From contig JAJEKV010000028.1 in the NCBI GenBank assembly GCA_021234155.1, positions 3,556,567 to 3,620,566 of the forward strand: a DNA stretch of 64,000 nucleotides. Reading direction: 5' to 3'. The notes under the pieces were generated by a model. That model searched no databases. It was not told the DNA's origin and saw nothing but the letters and a program-made list of their open reading frames with translations. Shown here piece by piece: positions 24,736 through 36,119 of this stretch (its first letter is position 1; every line of letters starts with the position of its first letter). The position numbers were made by a program, and so were the translations under genes. The stretch is from Isoetes taiwanensis (lineage: Eukaryota; Streptophyta; Lycopodiopsida; Isoetales; Isoetaceae).

Positions 24736-24843
24736 TCCATTCCAAAGTTCTGGACCCACTGGAATTATGGGATCTAGCAGTCCTTCTCCATTCCAAAGTT
24801 CTGGAAGTTCTGGACCCACTGGAATTATGGGATCTAGCAGTCC
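24736..24843. repeat. Local tandem duplication, 49/58-bp unit
   Basis: CTCCATTCCAAAGTTCTGGA through GGGATCTAGCAGTCCTT occurs twice in a row; the second unit has an extra AGTTCTGGA. The plus-strand open frame across it is therefore internally repeated, but no known domain is visible. Confidence 0.9.
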
Positions 24844-24965
24844 TTTTTCTATGTCATAGAACTCTGTACCAACAATGACTTTCTTTGGTGGTATGTAGTC
24901 TAGCTAATTTAGAATGATGAAAACATCCATCATTAGAGTATTATCCATCGTTAGAGTATTAGGTA

Positions 24966-25537
24966 ATGTGATCTACACCTCTACACCATTCGTAAGGCCC
25001 AGAAGGAACCAAAAAAATTCGATTAACACAAACCATTAACACACAACTACCATTAACATTATTAACACAAACCATTGCATTTGACACATTTAAATAAAAA
25101 TCCCCCTTAAACCCCCTTTGGTTTGGGTGCATATTCACACGGGGGGTTACGTAGGGCAGCGAGAGCCCCAAAAAATTTACAACACATGTACAAAATTAAC
25201 ACCATTAAGTACATTCTCTAAAACCTTATAGTATTCTGTAAATTTTAATATACGATATACAAAAACTTGTACATGCATACCCCACAAATGAGGATCGCTA
25301 TGTACGGTCCAGATCTTGGAATAAAGGGCAAATATACCCATCCGACAGCTCTCGTTGCCCGGAGTAACCCCCCGTGTGAATATGCACCCAAACCAAAGGG
25401 GGTTTAAGGGGGATTTTTATTTAAATGTGTCAAATGCAATGGTTTGTGTTAATAATGTTAATGGTAGTTGTGTGTTAATGGTTTGTGTTAACTGAAATTT
25501 TTTTTGGCCCCTTCGGGGCCTTACGAATGGTGTAGGG
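24966..25537. mobile_element. Foldback (long-TIR) element, complete copy
   Basis: Two arms of about 190 bp are inverted copies of each other: 24966-25158 and 25345-25537. The arms start ACACCTCTACACCATTCGTA and, read in reverse complement, ACACCCCTACACCATTCGTA. They share CATTTGACACATTTAAATAA and CCCCCTTAAACCCCCTTTGG, and end near the GGGCAGCGAGAGCCC / GACAGCTCTCGTTGCCC sequence. The central 186 bp is not inverted. No coding capacity. It resembles a MITE or foldback element. A truncated relative is at 16857-17290. Target duplication is not resolved because another repeat abuts the right end at 25538. Confidence 0.85.
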
Positions 25538-25903
25538 GTGTTGATATGGACCTAAAAATAACAATTCCTGAAACCATAGACCATATCCTAAAACAATTGA
25601 ATGAGTTGTCATAAAAAAAATATAGATTTAAGATAGAAAATAATTGTGTTCGCCCAATGGTTATATTGGTCAAAGTTTTCAGTTATTTTGGTAGAGATTC
25701 GAGCCCTTGTATTTCATATTTTAAAACCCTATAAACGAATGCGTACTTCATATTTAAAATCATAGGCGCCCCCAATCATAAATGACCATAAGCGAAACGA
25801 GGAGTACCCAAAGGCTCCAACATATGGTCTAGGTCGTAGGATCGACATATGCGACGACTATGGTTGCATCTCATTTAGAATATGTAGCACAATAACAGGT
25901 ACA
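25538..25903 (+). repeat. Single copy of the 62.8-64 kb repeat, opposite orientation
   Basis: Reads GATATGGACCTAAAAATAAC, AATTCCTGAAACCATA, then the segment CCAATGGTTATATTGGTC, TTTTGGTAGAGATTCGAGCC, ATCATAGGCGCC, CATAAATGACCATAAGCGAA, GGTCGTAGGAT and ends TTTAGAATATGTAGCACAAT. The reverse complement of 62791-64000 shows all these landmarks in the same order. GATTCGAGCCC resembles a Pol III B box. No coding capacity. Confidence 0.8.
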
Positions 25904-26288
25904 ACCCTAAAAAGTACAAAGATTGATAGAGTAATTGTTCGTGATGAGTTTATTGACAAGCTACTGTGAACAGATGAATGTGGTGAAGCATTGCCAGATA
26001 AAAATGAATACGCAAGAATATTCATGCCAAAAAAATGGTCGAGAAATTGTGGGCAAGAAAAATGATGCTCATGGAGTAAAATCACAAGACCTCTTCCCAT
26101 GTACTAGAACAAAAAGAAAACTAAAAGATCAGTCTTAGGACCTTTTATCTTAAATGCCTCACCCACACCATCAAGTAAAGGCACAACATTGCAAAGTTCA
26201 TTAGAAAAGCAGTAGGAAATGAACAACCATATGAAATGGGTGTTTAAAATTGCATTTTTAAGATACATAACACCACACATGGGAAGCT
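25904..26288. other. Spacer downstream of DUF599 gene
   Basis: Probably includes the 3' UTR of the minus-strand DUF599 gene, which ends at 26289. No other signal was recognised. Confidence 0.4.
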
Positions 26289-27546
26289 CTAGAAAGCAAG
26301 CTTATCATGGGGTAGATAATCTTTGACAATATCCACATGATACAAGAGGGGCACAAGGAGGATGGCAGAAAGGAGAACAGGGATAGGGCCACAAATCCAA
26401 AACAGGAGAGGCAGGGCAAGGTAAAAACTTCGGGTTCCAATACTATACAATGCAAAACCCTTGGTGAGAACATCACCCACATACTCAGGTGTGAGAGTTG
26501 GGCATTCATTAAGTGGCACATTTATCACATAGTTGGCCAGATTCACAAACCTGATGGACTGGGTATAGCACAGAAATGAAAATAGAAAACAGCCCATCAT
26601 GCATAAGAACTTGAGCTCTATTGAAAATTCATCTTTTGCACCATATATGCCATCTTCTATTGTCTTCTTTGCACTATAATTGCTGCTCAAAAATGCTGCC
26701 AATCCTGAACACAACAGAATTGCCGTTGTTGCCATCAGTGTGGATGCCATAATGGAGTTTCTCAGTGTCTGCACTGCCAAAATGTTCTTCTTGTCCATAT
26801 CCTGCATGTATAGTACATATTTTTGGCATATTAGGCCTAACTTAACAAAAAGCCAGAGAAGTTTGAACGTTACATAACTTTCTGCCTTGCCGTTATGGTC
26901 TCCATAACAGTACAGTCAGAAACGAATTCCTAACTAAAATTAGATGCTCACGTTACGGCACTAGCCACCATGTCTATGAATTAGCTATTTTTAGAATCCT
27001 CCCATAACGTGAAAGCAACTGAGACAGATTTGCAGGAAGAGCATCGTGCATATTGTCAAACTTTTCTGTTTTGGGAAGACTCCTAGGGAAGAAAAGATGA
27101 TCCAAGGAAGAACAATCATAATCTGAATCGTATATGCCAATGAAGACCATAACATGATCATTCAACATAAAACTTCATGCAAATGGAACTAGGACACGAA
27201 CATATGATCTGCTGATGAACACTAACATGGTTTGGCTAGATTTTCAACTAGTTAAGCCTGAATCAATAATTTCAGACGCTTCTAGAATATAACAGAAAAA
27301 TGCATAGAAAGAACATGCTAAACAGGGGATCAAATGCATGAAACAACACTCCTAAGGAGAAAAAAGTTAGTAACATGCCTTCATTACAGCTCTCACCCAA
27401 GCCCTTGTTCCCATGTTGTTAATACCAATAACAGTCTGCAAAGGATGTTTCTTTAACTTGTACATGAGAAAAGAATGGTAGCTCGCAAGGATGATCACAG
27501 CTGCCGGAACTAAAATGACATCCAAGCATGCTTCCTTCCAGGCCAT
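26289..27546 (-). CDS. DUF599 family membrane protein, two exons
   Basis: Exon 1 is 27379-27546 (56 codons, start MAWKEACLDVILVPAA) and exon 2 is 26289-26801 (170 codons plus stop), giving 226 residues, close to the usual DUF599 length. The junction ...RAVMK/DMDKKNILAVQTLRN matches the family, where K-DNEKKNILAVQTLRN is strongly conserved. The 577-bp intron has a GC donor (AAG/GCATGT) and CAG acceptor. Hydrophobic segments lie at about residues 8-29, 73-95, 120-142 and 181-210, so it is an integral membrane protein. LTPEYVGDVLTKGFALYSIG at 159-178 is another family landmark. The function of plant DUF599 proteins is not established. No disablement is seen, so it is probably a live gene. G-boxes lie 380-520 bp upstream of the start. 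Confidence 0.88.
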
Positions 27547-27926
27547 GAATGAGAAAACAAACTTAGCAAGAAGCCAAGAATCTGTACCTCAGAAGTTGAG
27601 ATTGTGAGAGAAAAGAGGCATGGACGGAATATGAAACATTAGAATGGATTAAACCGAGCTTGAGAATGAGATGCTCACGAAAAAAAGATGCTCCTGGTTT
27701 GCGTGCCGGATCCGACAGTAGCGAGTTAAGTTAGGTCATGAAGGATTCGTGAGGCAATAAGGATTGTGTGTAAAAAGAAAGGGACGTGTCCAGACCAACC
27801 GGCGAAATTGGTGGCGTACTAACAGACGTCTTGGCGTGGACCATCATTCAGACTTGGGAGCACTTTCGGAAACCTATCGGAAAAGACGTCTGGAACCAAT
27901 CCAGCCCTGTCCGCCAATCGTGTCGC

Positions 27927-27936
27927 GACACGTGTC
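27927..27936. promoter_or_regulatory. G-box palindrome GACACGTGTC
   Basis: A perfect 10-bp palindrome with the ACGT core recognised by plant bZIP and bHLH factors, about 380 bp upstream of the DUF599 start codon. Regulatory use is inferred from sequence only. Confidence 0.5.
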
Positions 27937-28057
27937 CATGATTCTTTCCCTGAAAACCGTGCAAGAATTTTACTCGTCGTTCTGCAATTTTTTACCGTGC
28001 ATTCTGTTTCTTTACTCTGTATTCTGCTGTTTTCACCTGCTATTCTGCTTTTTTGTC

Positions 28058-28067
28058 GCCACGTGGC
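28058..28067. promoter_or_regulatory. G-box palindrome GCCACGTGGC
   Basis: A second perfect 10-bp G-box palindrome, about 510 bp upstream of the DUF599 start. GCCACGTGGC is the classic high-affinity plant G-box. Two such sites 131 bp apart would fit light- or ABA-type control, by inference. Confidence 0.5.
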
Positions 28068-28100
28068 GGCGCTGGATTGGTTCCAGCCATCTTTTCCGGT

Positions 28101-28206
28101 AGGGCAAAGTCCCTCCGGGCTTGATTCCGGAGGGTCAACCCAGCCTCCCCGCTCCGCGGGTCGGCAGGGTTTCCCCTCCGGAATCAAGCCCGGAGGGACT
28201 TTCCCT
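28101..28206. repeat. GC-rich hairpin with 29-bp perfect stem
   Basis: 28106-28134 (starting AAAGTCCCTCCGGGCTTGAT) is the exact reverse complement of 28174-28202. With one bulged base the stem extends to 28101/28206. The loop of 39 nt contains a smaller palindrome, CCCGCTCCGCGGG. The GC content is strikingly high for the region. It lies about 560 bp upstream of the DUF599 start. It could be a tiny foldback element or a transcribed hairpin. Confidence 0.9.
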
Positions 28207-30044
28207 TATTCAGAAAATCTCATAACCATTCACTCTATTACCGGAAATTTGTATCCTCCCTGAAAATGCGTCGGAAATTCTCGCCCCATGCTCTACCTCA
28301 TCTGGACGTTTTCAATTTTCAAAGGTAAAACACCTCCTTACCTCAACCTCTTTGCAAAATGCTTTACCTTTTTTGCCTAGTCAAAATGACTTGCCTTTGC
28401 AAGAAATTTACCTTCTTTCCCTCGTCATAATTTAGATTCTTTACCTAGTCAAACTACTTAACAACCTCATATCTTTGTATTTTATAATGTGTACAAGACG
28501 ATTTTGCAGCAGCGTTGCCGCCGCTATAACTCGAAGGGTTTTTTTGAAGGTGTGTGGATGAAATAGAGATCATATGAGGATGTGGTATTAGAATCGATTT
28601 ATGCTAGTGAAAAATTTCGAATAGAAACCAGATTTTAATTGAAACTCAAACAGAAATGTTATTGTAAGTCATGTTGAAGAAGATAGTCAATGAAATTTAC
28701 AAATTGAAAGTGGTATATACATCCGAGTTCACATGCAAAGGTGGAAATGTTTTATATAGAAATATAGAAATAGGCCTAGGACTTGAGGTTATGTATCTGC
28801 TTCAGCGTGTTTTTGCATTCAGTAGCCCAATCTATAGTAGCCACTTGTTGGATTGTTGTCCTTCGTCTTGATTCATCTTCATATTCGATTTGAACGACGG
28901 CAAGAAGAAATAGATGGGGTGTCCATGTTGCTTTTTTTAGTTCAGTATGATAAGCTTGTTGGTTGGAATCCTATAAAAAGGGAAACGTTTCAAATTCTTG
29001 TTTTGTAGTGCTTTTGATATGGTATTGTATGTTGTAAAGACCTAGTTTTTTATGGCGTGTAATTCATCGGCGGTATGCCCAAGAATTTCTCATACTTGGT
29101 TATTGAAGGTGGTTTCTCTTATTTCTGCGGTCGCATCTATAAGGTTTGCCGATAATGCATATCTGAAGGAAGTGAAAGAATGTTAGTGATGGATTGAAAA
29201 GATGCAGAGATATAGGCAGATGTTTAATACCTCTTGAAAACATATGCTTTCTTATGACATTTGTTGCACCAAAAATCTGAGTTTTGTTGAATGGTTTTTT
29301 TGTTGCATGAGGTGCATGCATAATACCATATAGGCTGATTTGGATTAATGAAGCTTATTAAAGCTTTGACGTTGAAGTACGGTGGCTTAGAAAATGGAGA
29401 AGATGAGTTTTAGTGAATGAGAGAACTGAAAAATTTCCATGTTTTATTACATTCAAGTACCTTATTTCTCATTGTAGCCCAACTTGTTCTCTTGAATACA
29501 TCCAGACATGCAACTATGTGCAACATCGACTATCAAACTTAGAACTTCGTAGCAGAAAAAACTGTTAGCATAGCTAGATCGTGCACCCATGATGAGCACA
29601 ACCTACAATATTTAAGTTCCACAACACCACATTCAGTCTGATGCCTTCCTGCATGCCTTCCTGCTGCATGGTCTCAAAATAAGTCCATTCATACTCACCA
29701 TGTTGTGTATATCCTCCAATTATTGCCCCATGCTTGGGTTTGGCAACATGTTAAAAAAGCCTGTAAAGCATGCTTCAGTAACCACAATCATGTAACAACC
29801 ACCACAATCATGTGGTAGATGCAATAAATCTAATACAACAAAAGGACTTCTACACAAGTTATCAAAATGCACAACATGTTTTGCATTTAAAAATGAAAGG
29901 CATGGTCATCTAGCTGGCAAGCTCCATGGAGCCACGCAAGTTAAACTCCTTTTCCTCCTCATCTTGACCAAATGGAGAAAGACATGTCAGTGTGAAAGAT
30001 ATGTCAACCTGAGATCATATATTGACAAATGCTTATTGACAAAA

Positions 30045-30725
30045 CACAAATAAGCAATACATAACATGACATTAAAAAGAATGGCAAATAGTTCATTATT
30101 ATTATTATTTTTAAATCTCTAAGAATTGAGACGACCTTGTTCACGATGTGGCATGTCCACCACCTAGCAGATATTTTTCCATAACTTGCAAATGCAAGAT
30201 CCATTTCTCAAGCAAGAGTATCCAATGGAAAGCTTAAGGGAAGCTTTAAAAATAAGTCTAGATATACATCTTTCAAATTCATATTGTATATATGTCAAAT
30301 ATGGCAAAATAGATTTGTTGTTCTAGTTCTACAGCAGAGTGCAAGCATGGCGGTAACTCCAAAAAGAAATCTCTATTGTCCAATTAACTACTCTAAATAC
30401 ATAACACAGGATATAACATGGATATAAATTAAAATGAATTGGCAAATGGTTCGTTATCTCTTCTTAAAATCAAGAATTCAGACGACCATGTTCACCATGT
30501 GGCATGCCCACTAGCTAGCAAATAATTGGGCATAACTTCCAAATGCAAGATATTAAAGCTCAAGGGAAGCTCTAAAAATAATTCTAAATGTACATCTTTC
30601 AAATTCCTATTGTTTATATGTCAAATATGGCAAAATACATTTGTTGTTCTAATTATATAGCAAGGTACAAACAAACATGGAGGTAACTCCAAAAACAAAA
30701 GCTCTACTATCTAACTACTCTAAGT
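30045..30725. repeat. Two-copy tandem repeat, about 330-360-bp period
   Basis: Copy 1 (about 30045-30385) and copy 2 (about 30405-30725) share, in order, ATAACATG, TGGCAAATRGTTC, GACGACC.TGTTCAC, ATGTGGCATG.CCAC, CATAACTT, CAAATGCAAGAT, TACATCTTTCAAATTC, TATGTCAAATATGGCAAAAT and GTAACTCCAAAAA. Divergence is perhaps 15-20 percent with indels, so the duplication is old. Non-coding. Confidence 0.85.
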
Positions 30726-32350
30726 AATAACACTAGGACAGGGATATCAGAGAGTGGGAGCTAGAGATTGACCTCAAACACAACACATGCCCATTCCACT
30801 CTAAAGGGATCATTGGATAGTAAAAAAGGGTTGAAGAAATAGCCATATTAAGGGCATATGCAAAAAAAGAAATAAACGTTTGTTGCCATTGGCAACCTAA
30901 TGAGTACACCCTAAACACATTGATGTGGTATGAAATAAAAGAGTTAATGTTTTTCTTTCCAAGAAAACAATAATATCAACTTTCATAATCATCTAAGTGA
31001 CGTGAAAAAGAAGGAGGTGCAAGATTTTAAATCACAATAGAAAAAATGGAGTGAAATAGATAGATAAGTTGTTTTATCCATTGACCAGAATGCTTGCTTG
31101 AGTTACATCAAAAGAGTACGTAAGGCATGTACTTATTAATTTTAATGAAGTACAATAGAAGAGTATTTGAGGGTCACTCTTTTATCAAAATAAAAACGCT
31201 ACAACTTGCTCAAAACGGGCTGCCCACAAAGCAACCTACCATATACATCTTCCTAAGCACTAAACCATTGTGGTTAGGTCTTCCATCTTCTCCATTCTTC
31301 AATGCAAAAAGCATCTCGTCAATTTCTTTGACCTCCCTTACTTCCACGAAAGTACTTTCGTTGTAGAAGTTCTCAAGCTTGACCAACAGCTTGTCGATGT
31401 CAAGACTAGCAGCTTGTGGATGTCAACCGTTATCATCTCATGTACACATTTTGGACATGGGCACCAAGGTTGCTACTCATACCACGACCCCAAGGCTTTG
31501 ACAACAAAGGAGATGCGACTAACATGCACCTCCTTTCAAATCAAACATTCGGAAACATAGCCACCAAAAGCATACCATGGCACCAAAATTTGTATCATCT
31601 ACATGAAAATAGGAAAATGAATTAGACCAAGTTTTGGCAATGAGTGGCATGGACATGTGCATAGAAGAGGACGGCCTAAAGCACATGTTAATTGGACATC
31701 TAATTCAAAGAACATAGTTATAGCAAAATAAAAAACATAGCTACAGGACACTACCCTAAACCCTTTACATGTCGTTTACAAAATAAAACTACATTCCATG
31801 ATCCTGAAGCATGCAAATGAAAACTAACCTTACAAGAGCAATGGAATGAACTGTTAGTTTTAAAAGAGCAATAAAATCGATGCTCGAAATGCCGCTGTGC
31901 ACTTATTTTCAGATATTACAACATATAATGTCTACGAATTATGCGTCTAAAATCTAATTATCTACTCTTTTTAAATACCTTTTGTTGCTTGAAGATGATT
32001 CAACTTGAGGAACCTTAATGGCTCTAGAATGGTTACAAATAAATAAGAATCATACATAAAGTAAAGTAATGCAATAAATCTGGACACAAATACATGACAA
32101 ATCTGGACATTTTGCCTCATACACAAATCTGGACACAAATACATGAGTGCAGACTTACAAAATCAGTCTATAAACCCTAAACCTGGCTATAATTTTTTGG
32201 ATGATAATTTCCCCATTTCAGAAGAGATGGATCCTCATTTTCATCCAGCATATTGCAAATACAGAAGCTGTAAGCCCATTAATTTCAGTATTTTAATATC
32301 ACCAATCAAAAGAGTTTCATTATAAAATCTTGACTCTCAATATAAAAAGT

Positions 32351-32556
32351 TCAATTCACCAAACCTCTTAATGATTTGCAGCTGCAAAGTTTCTGGAATC
32401 TGGACAAATTTTCTGCAACCATAGCTGCAGATCTGATCCTCCTTATGTTCAACGTCTTTAACATAGCTTGAAACTGTAAAATATGATGGAAGACCATGTC
32501 TCTAACTATTTGCGGATTCAAGATCAATTCACCAAGCCTTTTAATGATTTGCAGCT
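32351..32556. repeat. 33-bp direct repeat, 173-bp spacing
   Basis: TCAATTCACCAA, CTTTTAATGATTTGCAGCT-like sequence at 32351-32383 recurs at 32524-32556 with three mismatches. Non-coding. Confidence 0.8.
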
Positions 32557-33519
32557 TCAAGTCCAAAAATTATTATGAAATCCATAAGTACAGTTATGTC
32601 AAGTCCAGAAGATATTTGCATCGCTTTGAAATCCATTCTTTGCTTTTATGAATTTATTGCGTAGAGCATACATGCTGCAATATCTGTTTTATGCCTTATA
32701 TTTATTGTTGCTATTAAAGATTGAGAGAGATAAGCTCGTCTTAAACCTAAAGACAAATCTGGACACAAATCTGAACTATGGTATGCTTTGTAGACAAATC
32801 TGGACAAAACTCATAAACATATTGCAGACTTACAGAATGGGGCTTACAACAACCTTGTTTTCTAGGAATCAAACTTTGATAGCTCTAGAATAATCATGAC
32901 CTGTACAAATGCAAATAAATGACGATCATACATAAGATAAAACAATTCGCTTATAACGAAATATAGAGATCTGGTCTGTGCAGCAGTGGGTCTATGATTC
33001 TAAACCATCTTGCAAGCAGCCAAGATAGGTGGATTCTAGTTTAAGAAGTGTATGCTTGGGATTACAAACTACAAATAGAAATGCTAAACAATACCAGGAG
33101 AAGACTCGTCACCTCTTTTCTAACACATGTCTTTTTGCTGCCAGTCTAACCTACCCTGTAGCATTCAGCCAATTAAAATGAATAACGCGTGTACGACACT
33201 AATCTAGAATGGACGGGGAAGATAGGTTGCTGACTAAGATGCCTCTTCTTCCTGTTCCTGCATCGAATTCAAAGAGGAAGAAATGATTAGCAATTCGAAA
33301 TGATAGTAGGAGGAACATACAATGCAAGTAATAGGAGGAGCACACTATGATAGCGTGGATGATGGGCTGCATAGCAAGTTGCCAGATCTCCCTGTTCCTT
33401 TGCAACGAATTTACAAAGCAAGACAATAAATCGTGGACATTAGAGCTTATTTTACTGATTCGAACATTCCTAAAAGCTAATCCTGAAACTGCAATCCTGC
33501 AAAAGAAAAGAATCCTAAG

Positions 33520-33554
33520 AAGGAAGGAAGGAAGGAAGGAAGGAAGGAAGGAAG
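33520..33554. repeat. (GGAA)n microsatellite at LINE 3' end
   Basis: About nine GGAA units. On the minus strand this is a (TTCC)n tract directly after the 3' end of the minus-strand LINE that starts at 33555. Confidence 0.95.
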
Positions 33555-35605
33555 TATATTTTAACGTCCGTGGAGGCCAAACTTGACCTATGAGACGGTA
33601 CATGCAGTACACAAAGCAGATAAAACCACACCAAAAAGACAAATGCTACTATACAATGTGTCCCTACTACTGGGATGAAAAAACCCCCACATGGGAGGAA
33701 AAACCCTGGTAGTAGGCTCTCAGATCCCTTGTCCTGTAAGGGATTCTCTGACGGTAGAGACTTGCAAAATGTAGGATGCGAGACGTGCAACCATTGGCGA
33801 TGCCAGTAATTGATGCAGCGGTGCCGCAGAGCATCTAAGATCAGCATGTGTTGCTCGGATATGCGTATATGTCGGACACTCTTGCGAGCATGGTGCTCAT
33901 CCTCTCTGTCGCATGTGGCAACACCGGCATATTCTCTCATGCCGGGGATTCTCTCGCCCTCCATCCGTAGTCCAACGACTGTTTCAATTACCCGGAGATG
34001 ATGGGACCCGTCCTCCACGGAGGCAATAGCTCTCCGTTTCTTCATAGATATATGCGCTTTCAAGTCTTTGGTGTGGGCCATGTTCGGTGTTGGATTAACT
34101 TGGCGCGTGTGGTAGTGCTTTCTGTTTTAGGCTTTGCACGAAGTGGCTGCATCCCACAGAGTGGTGGCAAAGCGCTCATTCAGGTGTGCATCCTGTCCCT
34201 GGGCATCAGGCATAGCCACAATCTGCTGGTAGTCTATAGACCACGTTGCGAACCACCCCTGACAGTGCTCCTGCCATACCCTCTTCAGTCGTTGTGGCTC
34301 TTGTGCCAATAACAAAGCCCTCGGGGAAAGACGTTGTGCATCCATGCTGGTGACCTTGTGGAAATATGCAAGATGTCTGTGCATAGCGGAATGTTGCAGA
34401 GGCCAGAACCCATAGCAAAATCTGATAAGGCACCATGTCCTTGATACCTAGGTTGTATGTTAAGAAGGCCTTTTGCACCCTCTCTAGCTTATCCCAGGTG
34501 TTCTTGCTAACTGCTGGACCCCAGACCTCTACCCCATACAACAATACTGGTTCAACAGGGAATAAATTACTAATCGCATATTTTTTATTAGCCAGAATGA
34601 CTTTAGCTAAACTTGCTCGATATTAATCCCAAAACTTTCTATGGTTTAGCTAAACTCTATATATTTTTCCTCTCATACTTTCTAGCGTTTAGCTAAACTA
34701 ACCCAGACATCATCCCAAAAATTTCTATGGTGTGGCCAATAAAAAATATTAAGCCAAATTACTATACTTTTTTCAACATATTCCACTTATTTTAGTTATT
34801 TTCTTTGTGAAAACATTCTAAAATAATGCTAGCTAACAAAGTCTAGGACTCAAATTAATTCATAATGCTAGAAACTAAATCACTAATCATATATTTCATA
34901 TAAACTAGAATGATGTTAGCTAAACTGGCCCGAAATTCATTCTAAAAGTTTCTATGGTTTAGCTAAACAATACAAAATTTCACTGCCTTACTTTCTAGCA
35001 TTTAGCTAAAGAGATCCAAGGTTGGTGTAGTCCCGGAAAATGTTAAGCTAAAATTATTATTTTTTTTCCAATTTTTTCTATTTACTTTAGCCAATTTTTT
35101 TTGAATATGTGCTAAAAAATCGCCAAATTGCTAAGTTTAGCCCTTAAATTATTCCATGGAAGTTCAACGAGTGCTCTGAACAGGTGTGCTACGTGCTCAG
35201 TCACATAGGTCTATTCTGTAGCAGCTATTCTGCATAGCATACAGGGCTTTCCATCCCGCGCTGACCCGTCTTTCCACACAGTCATCCCATAACATGCTAG
35301 CGCAAAAGTCGATTCCCAGATACTTGAAGGTCCTTACAACATCCACCTTCTGTCCTCTGTAATAGAGATCTGGGATATCATGCTGCGAGGAGAGGACTAC
35401 CAGGAGTTTAGTTTTCTGCAGGTTCACCGTCATTCCTGTTGTGTCACAGAACCCACTAAGAGCATCCAAATGCTGCTGCATACTCCGGGCTGTATGGGAT
35501 AGCAAGTCTACATCGTCTGCATAGAGCAATTGCCTTATACTGTATGCCTCTGGTAGCTGCGGGCCACCGCCCCCATGTTCTTGAATATATCATGCATCTG
35601 CATCA
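33555..35605 (-). mobile_element. Microsatellite-tailed LINE, minus copy
   Basis: Reading the minus strand from 35605, GGGGPQLPEAYSIRQLLYAD continues into YADDVDLLSHTARSMQQHLD (polymerase active site YADD), TGMTVNLQKTKLLVV, YYRGQKVDVVRTFKYLGIDF and ALYAMQNSCYRIDL, up to 35177. After the insertion at 34557-35161 it resumes with VLLYGVEVWGPAVSKNTWDK (34480-34545). The C-terminal region follows, about 34380-33800. Compared with the copy at 41640-43721 it has the same domain order. Frameshifts follow 34440. The 3' end abuts a (TTCC)n tract. The 5' part is missing. Confidence 0.8.
34557..35161. mobile_element. 605-bp non-autonomous insertion with 7-bp target duplication
   Basis: Flanked by GTTCAAC at 34550-34556 and 35162-35168 (8-bp GGTTCAAC / AGTTCAAC with one mismatch). 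Removing the insert and one copy restores the LINE frame as ALVEPVLLYGVEVWGP. The element begins AGGGAATAAATTAC and ends AAATTATTCCATGGAA, giving a weak terminal inversion (GGAATAA). Inside, TTTAGCTAAAC-like palindromes recur at least six times. A block of about 130 bp near 34570-34700 is repeated near 34885-35008. No coding capacity. The 7-8 bp duplication would suit a hAT-type MITE; assignment is tentative. Confidence 0.8.
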
Positions 35606-36119
35606 CCGTAAGTATTTCAACTTTCAAAAATCATATCTCACCCCTGTCGATCATGGACTCGGCTGAAATCAAGGGAAAAATTCGTAGTTGTGAGGAGGAG
35701 TGAGGCGCCAAGGGAAAAATCGGTAGCTGATGGAGGGAAGAATCGTAGGAACCCCGAGAAGATCTCATGTAGGTGATCGAATCTGTGTTAATTTCCATTT
35801 CAAGTTCGAATTCAAAGTAGGCAATTTGCGTCCCACAAGATGAGCTGCAAACTGGAAGGGAACGCCGCATGCATCTGCACAACGGCGTTCCTGGCACAAA
35901 TTTCAAAGCCTCCTCATTTAAAAAAAAAAATGTTGGATGCATGACCATGGTAGAGATGAAACACCTATAGATGGGTATGTTCTTATGCTACTTTTGTATG
36001 TTGATGATGCAGTATTTCTATTTAGGAGCATACAGGGGTTGCAACGGCACTTGAATGCGCTTTCATTATTTTGTGATGCAAAAGGCATGCAAGTTAATAT
36101 GGGTAAGACCAAAGTGATT

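Larger units (their letters stand above)
22443..24965. other. Gene-poor stretch
   Basis: Holds the second dispersed-repeat copy (23060-23215), four or five recurrences of TTGAAGCTTAAGG between 23385 and 23545, and a local duplication at 24736-24843. No frame here is recognisable as a protein. Confidence 0.45.
27890..28086. repeat. Inverted repeat upstream of DUF599 gene
   Basis: CTGGAACCAATCCAGC at 27890-27905 and its exact complement GCTGGATTGGTTCCAG at 28071-28086 are 16-bp arms enclosing 165 bp. That 165 bp contains two G-box palindromes and a series of TTCTGY-rich pyrimidine tracts. It may be a small foldback element or a structured promoter segment. Confidence 0.85.
28207..33518. other. 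Gene-poor AT-rich stretch
   Basis: No protein-like frame was recognised on either strand over about 5.3 kb. It contains the two-copy repeat at 30045-30725, the short direct repeat at 32351-32556 and about six occurrences of ACAAATCTGGACA between 32077 and 32815. A GC-rich phrase GCAGCAGCGTTGCCGCCGCT lies near 28507-28526. Confidence 0.5.

Noticed and set aside
33515-34081. 188-codon minus-strand frame as a host membrane protein
   Set aside because: The first half is the LINE C-terminus and the rest translates the LINE 3' region and (TTCC)n tract.
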